NCBI GenBank assembly: GCA_037157565.1
Contig: JAZHRO010000056.1
Span: 30,627,501 to 30,691,500 of the forward strand
Origin: Thalassia testudinum
Lineage: Eukaryota; Streptophyta; Magnoliopsida; Alismatales; Hydrocharitaceae
Reading direction: 5' to 3'
DNA: 64,000 nucleotides
This document shows positions 10,307 to 21,179 of the stretch, one piece after another. The position numbers were made by a program, and so were the translations under genes. The stretch's first letter is position 1, and every line of letters begins with the position of its first letter. The notes beneath the pieces were generated by a model. It made no database searches. It had not been told where the DNA came from and was given only the letters and a program-made list of their open reading frames with translations.

Positions 10307-13300
10307 GTGCAAAACATATACCACCAACCTGCCAAGGGGATGGACCCATATCCACCCCCGTCTGCCTCTCGGACCGGAGTGACCTCCGATCCCTTCTACT
10401 CGAGTTGGGGGAACTCTGAACCCTCGTATTCTGACTTTCCTGAGGATCCTCAGAATTGCGAGGACCTCAACGCCATCCAGAATGACCCATACTCCAATAC
10501 CTACAACCCTGGATGGCGAAATCATCCTAACTTTCAGTGGGCGGAAAATTCTCAAATACCTCCATATCAACCCCGTCCACAAGCTCCTCGTCCATATCAG
10601 TCGCCTCAGCCTCAGCCCAATCCCACCTACCAATCCGGGCAAAATCAGGATCAACTGACTCTTATCCTTCAAACACTGGCTGACATTCAAAAGACGAATG
10701 CAGCAATGCAAAAACAGCACAAGGACGAGATCACAGAGGTTCGCAACCAACTGGCCCAGATGGCAAATTCCCGCCAACCTGGCACCCTTCCTTCGCAACC
10801 TCTGCCCAACCCAAATAACGTGCCGACCCAGAGGCGCGTTATGAATCCAAATCCAGGCCATGCACATTTGATTTATCAGGCCCCTGCTACTCCATCACCA
10901 GATGGGATGGAGGCTTCAACATCTTATGCAGGATTTCAGCAGCAGCCACCCCTCCTACCTAACCCAAACCAAAATCAGGCCGGATTAAACTCTGTAACAA
11001 CACGTAGTGGTAAAACAACACAAGACCCACATTATCCGAACCACTCCAAGCCTGATAATCGCCAAGACCCTAGGGTTGTCAACCAAGATACTACTGTCCC
11101 AGATCAAGAACCTGGACCTATCCTAGAGGAACCAGCTAGGATCCCATTTCCTGAGGCCTTGACCAAAGGAAAAAGGACAACCAAACTTGTGGCTCCTGAG
11201 GAGGATCTGGTCAAGCTCTTTGAACAGGTCCAGATAAATATCCCGTTGATGGATGCAATTCGCCACATACCGGCTTACGCAAGATTCTTGAAAGACATAT
11301 GTGCACCTAAACGTAAGCCGCGAACCAAGGATGGGAATCCGATCGTACTGTCAGAGCAAGCCAGCTCTGTCATCTTGAGCAATCTCCCACCCAAGGCTAA
11401 AGACCCAGGAACTCCCTTGATTTCTTGTAAAATTGGTGAAACCCAACTTGATAGAGCCCTACTAGACCTAGGTGCCTCCATAAATTTAATACCTACATCC
11501 CTCCTTGACCACCTTGAAGAATCTGAACTTAAACCCATTGAGGTGACATTGCAGTTAGCCGATCGATCCATCAAGTCACCCAAAGGAATACTCGAGGATG
11601 TCATTGTTAGGGTACGAGATTTTTATTTCCCAGTGGACTTCATAGTACTGGACATGGATGCACCTAAGAACCCAAGGGACACACCAATCATATTAGGGAG
11701 ACCCTTTTTGGCCACTGCTAGGGCCAATATAAATTGCGAAGAGGGCCAGATAGAATTAAAATTTGGGAATCAAAATCTGAAGATTGACATTTTCAAGGCC
11801 CAACAAGGGATTAATTGCGGGCTTATAGAGGAAATTTGTGATGTCGAAGCCGTGGTTGATGAACTGCATATAGAGGACAACCTGATTATTCCTGATCAAC
11901 CACTAGAGAATCAAAAACCGCTAACAGAGGAGTGCGAACATGATCTAGACACACCTATGACTCCTACCATTGCTCCCGATACAAACCCCGAACCACCCGC
12001 TGCTGCTAACAATCCTGTCATGGAACTCAAGCCCCTTCCCGAACATCTAAAATACGTCTTTTTGGATTCAAATCAGACGTTTCCTGTGATTATCAATTCT
12101 CGACTCACACCTAATCAGGAACTCCATTTGATTTCTGTTCTCCAGCAACATCGTAGAGCCATTGGATGGACTCTAGATGATTTGACTGGTATAAGCCCTT
12201 CATACTGTACATATCGAATCTACACAGAAGAAGGCTCACGACCTTCAAGAGAAATGCAAAGACGCCTAAACCCTAACCTACAGGAGGTCGTCAAAAAGGA
12301 GATCATAAAGTGGTTAGATGCAGGGATCATCTACCCGATCTCCGACAGTCGTTGGGTGAGTCCAATACAAGTGGTGCCCAAGAAGGCAGGACTTACCATC
12401 ATCACGACTGAAACTGGAGAAGTCATTCCTACCCGAATAGCTAATTCATGGAGAGTCTGCATTGATTACAGAAGACTAAATTCCTCCACGAAGAAGGATC
12501 ATTTCCCACTACCGTTTATTGATCAGATCCTCGAGAAACTAGCAGGAAATAGATTCTTATGCTTTCTGGACGGGTACTCCGGTTACAATCAGGTGGCAAT
12601 CCATCCAGAGGACCAAGAAAAGACCACATTCACCTGCCCCTTCTGGACGTACGCGTTTCGAAGGATGCCATTCGGTCTCTGCAATGCACCTGCAACTTTT
12701 CAGCGGTGCATGCTTGCCATATTCTCAGATATGGTAGGTGATTATCTGGAAGTCTTCATGGATGACTTTTCAGTTTTTGGACAATCATTTGACGATTGCC
12801 TCCAACACTTGGTCCATATACTCAGGCGGTGCATCGAGGTAAATTTGGTTCTTTCCTGGGAAAAGAGCCATTTCATGGTGCCTGAGGGAATTGTCCTGGG
12901 ACATTTAATCTCGGAGAAAGGCATCCAAGTAGATCGAGCTAAGGTTAACCTGATTTCCAAGCTCCCTATGCCTAGCTCAATTAAGGACATCCGATCTTTT
13001 TTGGGGCACGTCGGTTTCTACCGTCGATTCATCCCTGATTTCTCAAAAATCGCGCACCCCCTGACCAATCTTCTCTCCAAGGATGTGCCTTTCGAGATTT
13101 CCAAGGAATGCACTCAAGCATTTAAGATCCTACGTGACCGAGTCACCCAAGCCCCAATCCTACAGTCCCCTGATTGGTCTCAACCCTTTGAGATCATGTG
13201 CGATGCATCTGACTTCACTGTAGGAGCGATTTTGGGGCAGAAAATTGACGGGAAACCTGTGGTCATTTACTACGCCAGGAAAACACTGGATGAGGCTCAG

Positions 13301-13996
13301 CATAACTATACGGTTACTGAGAAAGAGCTGCTGGCCGTAGTATTTGCCCTGGAAAAATTCAGATCATACCTTCTGGGTTCCCGTGTTATCATATACTCGG
13401 ATCACACAGCTGTGAGGCATCTCCTTGCAAAGAAGGACGCGAAACCTCGATTAATCCGATGGATCTTGCTGTTGCAAGAATTTAACCTCGAGATTCGCGA
13501 CAAGGCGGGAAAGCACAATGTGGTAGCTAATCACTTGTCCCGCCTTCCTTCTGAAATTATTGATCCTTCCGGACCTATTACAGAACATTTCCCTGATGAG
13601 CACCTCCTGACTATCAGTATAAGTCTTCCATGGTTCACAGATATAGTTAATTACCTGGCATCGCATCAGATTCCGCCCGATTGGCCGAAGGCCAAAAAGG
13701 ACAAATTGCGCTCCGATGCCAAGTATTACCTATGGGAAGACCCGTATCTATTCCGCATTGGTGCTGATCAGATAATCCGACGATGCATCACGGACGTGGA
13801 AATCAAAGACATACTCTCATTCTGCCATGACCAGGCATGCGGTGGACATTTTTCTGGACATAAAACCGCATCGAATGTCCTCCAGTGTGGCTTTTACAGG
13901 CCCACAATTTTCAAGGATGCATACGATCACTGTAAGGCATGTTCCTGTTGCCAGACTCTGGGCAACATGAGCCATAGAGACATGATTCCTCTATAG
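10307..13996 (+). CDS. pol: Gag C-terminus / protease / reverse transcriptase / RNase H / integrase N-terminus of element F
   Basis: A 1229-codon open frame, the longest in the window. In order: proline-rich gag tail with a YQSGQ motif and helical segment (about residues 105-150), TTRSGK phrase near 235, aspartic protease with DLGAS at 387-391 and ILGRPFL, reverse transcriptase with FMDD (catalytic Asp 819-820), RNase H with CDAS (Asp 966) and [14 protein letters not shown], and the integrase zinc region (H..H..CxxC, about 1177-1215). The first Met is internal: the frame continues upstream into gag past a stop at 10283. It ends in TAG at 13994, where relatives usually have a Gln codon, so the polyprotein is cut before the integrase core. 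RT and RNase H look intact by motif. Confidence 0.93.
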   Translation: MQNIYHQPAKGMDPYPPPSASRTGVTSDPFYSSWGNSEPSYSDFPEDPQNCEDLNAIQNDPYSNTYNPGWRNHPNFQWAENSQIPPYQPRPQAPRPYQSPQPQPNPTYQSGQNQDQLTLILQTLADIQKTNAAMQKQHKDEITEVRNQLAQMANSRQPGTLPSQPLPNPNNVPTQRRVMNPNPGHAHLIYQAPATPSPDGMEASTSYAGFQQQPPLLPNPNQNQAGLNSVTTRSGKTTQDPHYPNHSKPDNRQDPRVVNQDTTVPDQEPGPILEEPARIPFPEALTKGKRTTKLVAPEEDLVKLFEQVQINIPLMDAIRHIPAYARFLKDICAPKRKPRTKDGNPIVLSEQASSVILSNLPPKAKDPGTPLISCKIGETQLDRALLDLGASINLIPTSLLDHLEESELKPIEVTLQLADRSIKSPKGILEDVIVRVRDFYFPVDFIVLDMDAPKNPRDTPIILGRPFLATARANINCEEGQIELKFGNQNLKIDIFKAQQGINCGLIEEICDVEAVVDELHIEDNLIIPDQPLENQKPLTEECEHDLDTPMTPTIAPDTNPEPPAAANNPVMELKPLPEHLKYVFLDSNQTFPVIINSRLTPNQELHLISVLQQHRRAIGWTLDDLTGISPSYCTYRIYTEEGSRPSREMQRRLNPNLQEVVKKEIIKWLDAGIIYPISDSRWVSPIQVVPKKAGLTIITTETGEVIPTRIANSWRVCIDYRRLNSSTKKDHFPLPFIDQILEKLAGNRFLCFLDGYSGYNQVAIHPEDQEKTTFTCPFWTYAFRRMPFGLCNAPATFQRCMLAIFSDMVGDYLEVFMDDFSVFGQSFDDCLQHLVHILRRCIEVNLVLSWEKSHFMVPEGIVLGHLISEKGIQVDRAKVNLISKLPMPSSIKDIRSFLGHVGFYRRFIPDFSKIAHPLTNLLSKDVPFEISKECTQAFKILRDRVTQAPILQSPDWSQPFEIMCDASDFTVGAILGQKIDGKPVVIYYARKTLDEAQHNYTVTEKELLAVVFALEKFRSYLLGSRVIIYSDHTAVRHLLAKKDAKPRLIRWILLLQEFNLEIRDKAGKHNVVANHLSRLPSEIIDPSGPITEHFPDEHLLTISISLPWFTDIVNYLASHQIPPDWPKAKKDKLRSDAKYYLWEDPYLFRIGADQIIRRCITDVEIKDILSFCHDQACGGHFSGHKTASNVLQCGFYRPTIFKDAYDHCKACSCCQTLGNMSHRDMIPL

Positions 13997-14918
13997 CCGA
14001 TCTTGGTATGCGAAATTTTTGATATTTGGGGGATTGATTTCATGGGACCCTTTCCGACCTCGGATGGCTTCAAATACATCTTACTCGCAGTTGACTATGT
14101 TTCCAAGTGGATAGAAGCCATTCTGACCCAAACCAACAATCATAGTCATTATAAAATTCCTTCATCAAAACATTTTCTCGAGGTTCGGGATTCCGCATGC
14201 TATAATTTCCTACGAAGGGACCCATTCTACAAACGCTCAGTTCAGGTCACTGATGACCAAATACGAGGTGTCACACCGAATCTCTACTCCTTACCACCCC
14301 CAAACTAATGGTCTAGCTGAGCTATCTAACCGAGTGATCAAGAAGATCCTTCAGGTTACTGTTCGACCTGATAGAAAAGATTGGTCTTCTCGGCTTCCGG
14401 AAGCATTGTGGGCCTATAGGACCGCCCACAAGACCCAATTAGGAATGTCTCCCTTCAGACTAGTGTACGGGAAGGCATGTCACCTCCCCGTCGAATTGGA
14501 GCATAAAGCCTATTGGGTAGTACGGACCTGTAATCTCGACCTTTCTAAGGCTGGAACCCACAGAAGACTTCAAATGAGCGAGATCGATGAATTACGCCAC
14601 GATGCGTATGAGAACTCACGAATTTACAAATAACGGGTTAAAGCTTTTCACGACAAACACATTTCTAGAAAGGTCTTTCATCTTGGTCAAAAAGTTTTAC
14701 TCTTTGATGCCCGACTCAAATTATTCCGAGGAAAGCTAAGATCCAAGTGGGTCGGACCCTACCTAGTCTAACAAATCTTCAGAAATGGAGCCATTGAAAT
14801 CCGCCCACTCAGCCACGATTCTGAAACCTTTGTCGTGAATGGTCAGAGACTCAAGCCGTTCATTGAAATGACCGATATAGATTTGGCTGAGTCATCCTTT
14901 ACCCTCCATTCCTCTTGA
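13997..14918 (+). pseudogene. int: Integrase core and C-terminus of element F, broken
   Basis: The core starts as [15 protein letters not shown] and [13 protein letters not shown] frameshift near 14140-14150 follows, after which [16 protein letters not shown] and VYGKACHLPVELEHKAYW can be read, with stops at 14631 and near 14773 and a final TGA at 14916-14918. The second catalytic Asp, expected in ISDGGTH, reads ISYEGTH here (GAC to TAC at that codon), so the DDE triad is lost. The third residue is in NGLAE. The integrase would insert element DNA; this copy is dead by several independent changes. Confidence 0.85.
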
Positions 14919-14935
14919 GCTCATTGCGCCCAGCT

Positions 14936-14975
14936 GATGGCGTAAAACTCAGCGCTTAACGGGAGGCAACCCGTC
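14936..14975 (+). other. Conserved block after the pol frame of F
   Basis: Starts CAGCTGATGGCGTAAAACTC and ends GGGAGGCAACCCG. Related blocks lie in the same place in B (23821-23860, minus) and E (48739-48767, minus). It is noncoding; function unknown. Confidence 0.7.
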
Positions 14976-16481
14976 ATTCTTTGAAAAACCCAAAACCGTT
15001 TCTAACATCTCTAGGCGAAACTCAAATTGCACTTTAGGGTTCATCCATTAGAACAGCCGACTTCACCTCAGGTATACCTACCCGAGATTAGAAATCATTT
15101 GCAACAAGTCACTTCGACCCATTCACTCACCACACACCTGTCCTAATACATGAACTAAGCTGAATTCGAACCCACCTAATTTACAATGGGGACATTGCAA
15201 ATCTTAGGCATGGGGGGGATATGAAAGTGCAAAATGTCAGAAAATTCATATCAAGAAAGGGTTTCACAAAAAAAAAAAAAAAAGACTTGATAGAGGGGAG
15301 GAACAATTTAGGGTCATACAAATGAGAGGAGGAAAAGAAAGAAAAATGGCAAAAAGGAGCACAAAATGAAAATGAAAAGAAATAGTCATTAGTAAAAGGT
15401 TAAGGGGTTAACTGAAGTTCTAGACCAAAAAAAAAAAAAAAAGGAAAAGAAAAGTGCTATGGAGACATAACAAGAGATTAGCGGGAACGCTGGTCTTAGG
15501 CCTCTTGGGCTAGATTTGTTAGCTTAAAAATTCGCGTATCTATTAAAATCTGGATAATCCTCAAGAGGTTGAGGAAAATGCGAAACTTAAGTATTAGGTC
15601 TAAGGCTTAGGAAGTATTCGACCTCGTTAACTGACCTCCGTTTTGCGGGATTCGGTAACCTATGCACCCAAATTCACACACAGTCTGGTTCAGTGCGCAT
15701 AAACATCCAAATCACGCGAAAAGCGTTTAATGTTCTGAAAAAGTCACCTAGATTAGGAGCGGCCAATCAACACAAATTGATTTGGACGAGTTCCCAGCGC
15801 GGAGAGGCGGGAAATTCCCCTCGAGGATGCGTAACAACATATCGTCTCCTCGGTGCATGTCTCTTAGGATATTTAAATATCCTACTGGGGGCAAGTAAGC
15901 ACTCTGTTGGTTCAGATACCATGGGCGGCATTATCACGAAATGTCAATCGCCAGGGTCTGGATTCAACCACGGAACGTCATGGGCGGGATTATCTTGAAA
16001 TCTCGAAAGCCAGGGTTCTGGGGGTTGCCATGGGCAGGATTATCTCAAAATCTCGAAAGCCAGGGACCCTTGAGGATTGATGATGGGGACGAGGAATCCG
16101 ATACAGACCATGTTGAGAAGCTAATCCGAAGTTAGAAATAAAAAGAAAAGAGAGAGAGAAAAGCTCTCCAAACAAATAAATCTTCTATCTCGCTCTTACA
16201 AAAAAAAACACACTGCAAACTGAACTTAGGCTAAAAATGTCTCATGCACGGGTGCTTTAACCACGGAGTCCAACAAACCCTAGGATAGTTTCTGTGGGCC
16301 GAAAAAACTTTTGCAGAGGACTGAGGCTAAAGCAGAACAGGTCCGGATTTTGGTTGGTACTTAATACCTCCAGGCCTATTGTTGGCATTCCTACCTAATC
16401 ACAAAAGAAGAAGCACTCACTTATCATTATTGACAGACATTCAGGGTCTAGAACGGAAGTTAAAACCTTGAAATTTTGCTA
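14976..16481 (+). other. 3' noncoding region of F with A-runs and tandem repeats
   Basis: No env-like gene. It contains the inner polypurine motif (15185-15219), long A-runs near 15269-15284 and 15426-15442, and three tandem copies of a ~50-bp unit between about 15920 and 16070, each with ATGGGC..GATTATC and CCAGGG. The frames read at 15693-16135 follow from these repeats and have no family features. Confidence 0.65.
15185..15219 (+). other. Inner polypurine-type motif of F
   Basis: GGGGACATTGCAAATCTTAG followed by GCATGGGGGGG. Matches the inner motifs of A, B and E and lies 1.29 kb before the terminal tract. Confidence 0.7.
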
Positions 16482-16511
16482 AGGGACTAGCAAATGCTAG
16501 GCATGGGGGTA
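16482..16511 (+). other. Terminal polypurine tract of F
   Basis: GGGACTAGCAAATGCTAGGC then ATGGGGGTA, directly abutting the TG of the 3' LTR at 16512. Plus-strand primer site by position. Confidence 0.85.
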
Positions 16512-19218
16512 TGATGAGAGCCTCATCATGAGCCATAACTAGCTCATTTTGACCCAATAAAGACGGTAAAAGCTCCTACATAACCTAGAAGAAGGCTTAA
16601 CTGAAGGAACAAGTGCTCTGAGAAGAAAACATGAAATAAAGGTTAAAACTGCAATTTTACCATTGCAGTACATAAAAGGGATTTCTCAGAAGCAAAACAT
16701 TGGTCAAATGGTCCAAATAAGATAAAAAGAGGGTTGAGTCAATCAGAAATGGGTTTATGTGCAATCTAAGAATTAAATGACACTTGGTAACCCTAAAAAC
16801 AGACCCGCTTAAATTAACAAGGTTCCGGTCAGGATAAAAATCGAGTAAACCCTATAAAAATAATGGAAAAACATCCTCTAGGGTTTAGAACACTTAATTT
16901 GGCCTCTGGAACCTAGTCTGACCTAGATTAGGGTCCTAGCTCCTCAATTAACCAAATTTGGGTTTTTACGCAAAAATGTCCAGTCAAACAAGGTCAAACC
17001 TGAAATCCAACTTGTCCATTGGATTCCTTAGGTCCAAATTAGGTTTATACCAAAATTCGGACCTAAGGGGAGGTCATCTTGACCTACTTTGCAATTTAGT
17101 ACACCCAAATCACAAATAGGTCCCTATCTTTTGAATATCCCTGCAAAGAGCCCCGCAAGTTCTTCGCCCCCTTTGTAATCCGGTCCTGCCGCCATTGTTA
17201 GGGCAGAACCGAGCTCCGGCGAGGTTCTGAGAGGGATTGCTCTCTAATCCCTCAGAGATTCCCTCCCAGAAATGGAAGGGGGATTCTCTGAGGAATTCCC
17301 TTCCTTATAAAGCCAATTACAATCGCTGGTGTGAACCCAATCTCTCGTGCGAACGCATGAGAGATTTGGGTATCCACCTTCCTTCCAACTCCGGCAAGCC
17401 GGCAGACCTAATTGCGCGCTCTCCACGCGCTGATAGGAGCGACCAGCACCTATAAAACACCCCCTTGACCCTGCTGCAGGACCCAAGCTTGATTTTGACG
17501 GAGATCCCCTCTAAATTCCCTCTCTCCCATCTCTGGCCAAACGACCCGCAAGCTCCGGTGACCTCCTCCCCTCCGTCTCGTCGCTCTGCTGCCATACCAG
17601 CAGTAGAGTCCTCTCCGCGTCTTTCTCCCGCGTCGCGCTGTACCCCACGCGCGTGCTCCTGACCTCATCTTCGTCGCCGCTTCCTCCCTCAGGGTCTTTC
17701 TTCCCCGACGACGGCAGTTACGAGCCATCCTCTCCACTGCCTCCATTCCTTCCAGACAACCCCAGATACATTCTCCATCCTCTCCTCTCTCCTTTCCCCC
17801 TACTATTTTACTTGATTACCCCTTGACAGTACCTAACCACCTCCATCGTTCTCGCCTCCGACCGCCCTTCGGCGAGCTGCCCACACCACTCTGCCCCTCC
17901 ACACGGCTCGCCAACCCTCTCGTGAGCTTCGCCTCACCACTAGGAACCCATTCCACCCCATCACTGCCACTCCAGACCTCCACAAGCACCCCCCAACCAA
18001 CCCACCATCTCCGGCCATAGGTTGACCTAGGCATGCACGCCTAGGCCGACCTGCAACCTGCAACATCGCCCACCGCCTTCACCGTGCTACGGCGAAGGTT
18101 TCCAGCTATTCTGATTGGGCCAATAGGCCGTTCTGTTGGATGTCAGGTGTACGCTCCGGCCGCCATTAACAGCCGAAGCAGCAGGGAGCTTGGAGCAGCT
18201 TCGGGCATCAAGCTTCCCAGGCTACAGGTGCAGCAGACTCTCGCGAAGGTCGCGAAGCGAACGAGGCTAGCCAGTTGCACAGAGGAGCCATCATCTTGGG
18301 CAATCGAGTGACGAAAGCTCTGCGGGCGTGCGTGAAGGCAAGACCGACCAGATAGTCCCACATCGTGGGATTGTAGAACTCAGGTATCCTATAAATTGTT
18401 TTTGTGTTTTCTTCTTACTGCCTCCATAAGCACAGGGGTGAGGTCCCTCACTGCCCCCACACGCCTCATCCGCAGCTTGATCTCGCGGATCTGGCGGATC
18501 CGACCGGACCTAAACCTATGCACTCCTCGCGCATCACCACTTGCCGGTGCGCCTGGTCCCGGGTGCGAATCCGACCCGACTACCCGTGTGGCTCTGGGAG
18601 AGCGTGCTTGAGTTAACTGCTTGAGAAAAAGAGAGACGCTTGGGTAGAGGGATGGGGGTAGGTTTTTGCTACTGTGTGGTGTGCAGGAAGGAAGAAGTGA
18701 CCAAGGCAGCGGACACTTAGCAGCTGAAGAACAAGAAGAGAAGAAAGAAGAGGCTGTGTAGCAGTGAAAGGAGAAGTCTTCGCCGAGAAGAAGAAGAAGA
18801 AGGAAGACAAGGTAGAAGAGAGAGAAGAACAAAGAAGAGGCCAAGTGAAGACTGCAAAGAGATCAGAAGAAAAAGAAGAAGAAAGAAGAAAGGCAAGGCA
18901 GGAGAAGAAGGAAGATACAGAAGCAGAAAGGAGAAGAAGAGAGAAAGAGAGATCACATTTAAGACGTCTGATACAGAAATCAGACGTCCAATTCTACTTT
19001 TTTTCACAAATCCTTTTTAAAATTCTCTCTTTGGATCAATTACATTTGCATTTAACAGTTGTATTCTTTGGTTTTACAAAGTACTGAGATTGCTCCCCGT
19101 GTTCGACCTTGGATACTCTAGTTGTTCGAGTAATAAAATTCTTTATATTTGTTTAAACGTTTTGTCGGTTATACTACAACGTAATAAGCTTTAAATCCGC
19201 ACAAAATCGTTGAGAACA
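16512..19218 (+). repeat. 3' LTR of element F
   Basis: Colinear with 5566-8262 throughout, TG...CA ends. TATA at 17451-17457, AATAAA at 19132-19137, purine-rich block about 18760-18955. Keeps the 11 bases missing from the 5' LTR. Confidence 0.95.
19132..19137 (+). terminator. Polyadenylation signal AATAAA in the F 3' LTR
   Basis: Positional equivalent of 8176-8181; the copy expected to end the full-length transcript. Confidence 0.5.
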
Positions 19219-19223
19219 TCAGC
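19219..19223. repeat. Target-site duplication of F, right copy (TCAGC)
   Basis: Identical to 5561-5565. Confidence 0.93.
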
Positions 19224-19248
19224 CGTCCGATCGCGAGATCGGACGGCT
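19221..19248. repeat. Perfect palindrome in LTR A at the F insertion point
   Basis: 12-bp arms AGCCGTCCGATC and GATCGGACGGCT around GCGA. The left LTR A has a diverged version near 827-850. The F target duplication overlaps its first three bases. Confidence 0.8.
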
Positions 19249-20062
19249 CAAATTGTGCCTTCACCTGCCTGCACTGTGTGCCCGCCTGCGTATGATTTCG
19301 TGTCTTTACCGCACCTACAATAGCACGTGGGCGCTATCGGGCACGCACATCCGTTCGATCAAGATCCGACGCTCGCCCGCGCCACTCACCCACTCATGAA
19401 GACTCGATCGTGCATCTGAAGGCAGCTGAGCACCGTATCCACTGCGCTGCACTAATGGATGTGGCGGGTAGCCGAAGTTTTGAACACGTGTTCAGGACCG
19501 TGGGATCGAGATCCAATGGCCCGGATCGTGCATTGGATTCTCTTTGGAAAGGCAACGGTCGACCTGAGGGCCAGTTGGACAGTTGAGATGGCACCACGTG
19601 GCGCCATCTTGACCGTCCATCTTCTGGATGATGTAGATGGTGCCACGGTTGTCGGATTGAGTCGATTTTCATGCCGTTAGGCTGCGATCGTCGATCCGAA
19701 TCCATCCGTATGGTCAGATTTGTCGTTTGAAGTATGGATTTGCACCAACTTGGCCCTTGATCTTCTAGGGTTCTTCGATCTCTATCTGATGCTACAGAAG
19801 CCTGATTAGGACGATCTTGGAGTCGTTGAACTCCAATCGTCACACTGATCACATCTGTAAGGTTGGATCTTCGATCCGAGGCCTCGATAAAATGTTTTCC
19901 CTATCCAAACACATAAAAGGAGACAATTAACCTCCATTTTATTCAAACTACTCTAAATGCAAGATGATGCATGTTATGCAATATTTATCGCATGCAATGA
20001 AATCCTATGCATAAGAACATGCATAAATAGACATCTTAAGTAATGTAAACATGTTTACATCA
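19224..20062 (-). repeat. Right LTR of element A, distal part
   Basis: Continues 5565 without gap relative to the left LTR (about 829-1679) and ends ...ACATCA at 20062. Combined right LTR length about 1679, as for the left copy. Confidence 0.87.
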
Positions 20063-20215
20063 TTAGCACTTCAACTTCTTCATCTTGTAGAAGGTGCCAT
20101 GGATGTCAGATTGGATTGATTTTCATGCCGTTGGGCTGTGATCGTCGATCTGAACCCATCTATGAGGTCGGATTTGTCATTTGAAGTATGGATTTACAAC
20201 ACGTGGCCTGTTGAG
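20063..20215 (-). repeat. LTR C', fragment 1 (A-related LTR)
   Basis: Aligns with the A LTR around 19610-19755: shared GGTGCCA..GATGTCAGATTG, ATTTTCATGCCGTT and TTTGAAGTATGGATTT. It continues at 29809 after element B. Its beginning lies before the window, beyond element A. Confidence 0.75.
20211..20215. repeat. Probable target duplication of B, left copy (TTGAG)
   Basis: TTGAG against TTGAC at 29804-29808, one mismatch. The C' sequence is colinear with LTR A across the join, which supports the boundary. Confidence 0.7.
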
Positions 20216-21101
20216 TAATGCAAAAAATCATGTGATTTGTAAAAGCGGGTTTCTAATGTCATAACACGCGAATTCGCATATGCTTTTGAATTTATATTCC
20301 TAGATAGGGGAGTATCTATGGTCATCCAAGGGGCAAGTTTGCAAAAATTAAAGCTCTTACTTTGAAAATAAATCTCAACTTTCTTTTTGGTCTTTTTCAA
20401 TATATAGCTTTTATGATTTTTGAAATAAAGGCAACATGCAAGTTTTTTTTGAAAGCTATAAAATGACTAATACCTAATTCAAGAAACCTACCCTAAGGTG
20501 ATAGGTATAGCCTCTCCCTAAACTCAACCTAGGCACGTGGAGGCCTAGAATAATTAGGGAGAGGGAGTGAAAAAGTTGCTAGGAAAAAATTGTAATAAGC
20601 TATGCAATAGATATTGAAAGAAGGCAATTTGAATTAAATCAAAATTGTGCACACAAAACCTATAGAGGAATGCTTCTACTCTACTTGAAAATACAAGAAA
20701 AATAAAACACAAATCCTCTTGATAGATGGTGGAGAAGAGAGCTTCTTGCTCCAAGCTTGGTAGCTCCCGAGCTTGAAAAGAGTCCCTCGACTCCTTCTTT
20801 GCTATGCTCCTCTAAGATGATGTCCTCCAAGGTGGTAGCTACCACCTTTAATTCTCTTCCTCCAAGGGTGGATGTCCACCGTAGGTTCTTCTCCTTTGCC
20901 TGGCCGTCCTCCTTGAAGTGGAAAGCTCCTCCTCCTTGGCATAGCACAAGTTGAAGAAAGTGGGGAGAGGAAGGCACCAAAGGGGTTGGTGTTGTGCCCT
21001 CTTAATCTTCTTCTCTACTCCTTCTTGGCCGTAGGTATAGGTGGGTATAGGTAGAATAATAAACTAATGGAGGATTCTCTAAAATGGTGGTAGGTGGTGG
21101 G

Positions 21102-21109
21102 TTTATATA
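21102..21109 (-). promoter_or_regulatory. TATA box of left LTR B
   Basis: Reads TATATAAA on the minus strand in CTCTATATAAACCC; conserved in the right LTR at 28469-28476. Confidence 0.65.
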
Positions 21110-21179
21110 GAGTAGGAAGGGGGCTAAGTTTACTCTTGAAATGGAGGGCTAAGATGAGAAGGTGGAGGTGGTTGGAGAT

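Larger units (their letters stand above)
5566..19218 (+). mobile_element. Element F: complete Athila-type Ty3/gypsy LTR retrotransposon
   Basis: 13.65 kb with LTRs of 2697 and 2707 bases, TG...CA ends, perfect 5-bp target duplication TCAGC, tRNA-Asp-type primer site, gag-pol in the order gag-PR-RT-RNase H-integrase, and a terminal polypurine tract. In the first ~330 bases the two LTRs differ by about 11 substitutions and one 11-bp indel by my reading, making F the best preserved element here. It is nested in the U3 of element A. Several stops, two gag frameshifts and damage in the integrase make it non-autonomous now. No env-like frame is visible between pol and the 3' LTR. Confidence 0.95.
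1..20062 (-). mobile_element. Element A: non-autonomous Athila-like LTR retrotransposon, split by element F
   Basis: Two copies of a ~1.68-kb LTR flank a 3.05-kb internal region. The left copy starts at base 1, apparently two bases inside its TG end. The right copy starts with TG at 4726, is interrupted after 5565 and resumes at 19224, ending CA at 20062. A polypurine-type motif borders the left LTR and a primer-site-like motif borders the right one, so the element reads on the minus strand. The interior encodes only a broken gag-like frame; I see no protease, RT or integrase. The 5 bases after the right end are TTAGC; their partner lies before the window, so the target duplication is not verifiable. 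The flank at 20063-20215 is itself A-LTR-like, so A inserted into a related LTR. Confidence 0.85.

Noticed and set aside
15920..16070. CRISPR-like direct repeats
   Set aside because: Three diverged adjacent copies without spacers, in a plant retroelement.
15693..16135. Possible env-like third frame of F
   Set aside because: Only 64-101 codons, generated by the tandem repeats; no signal peptide, membrane segment or env motif.
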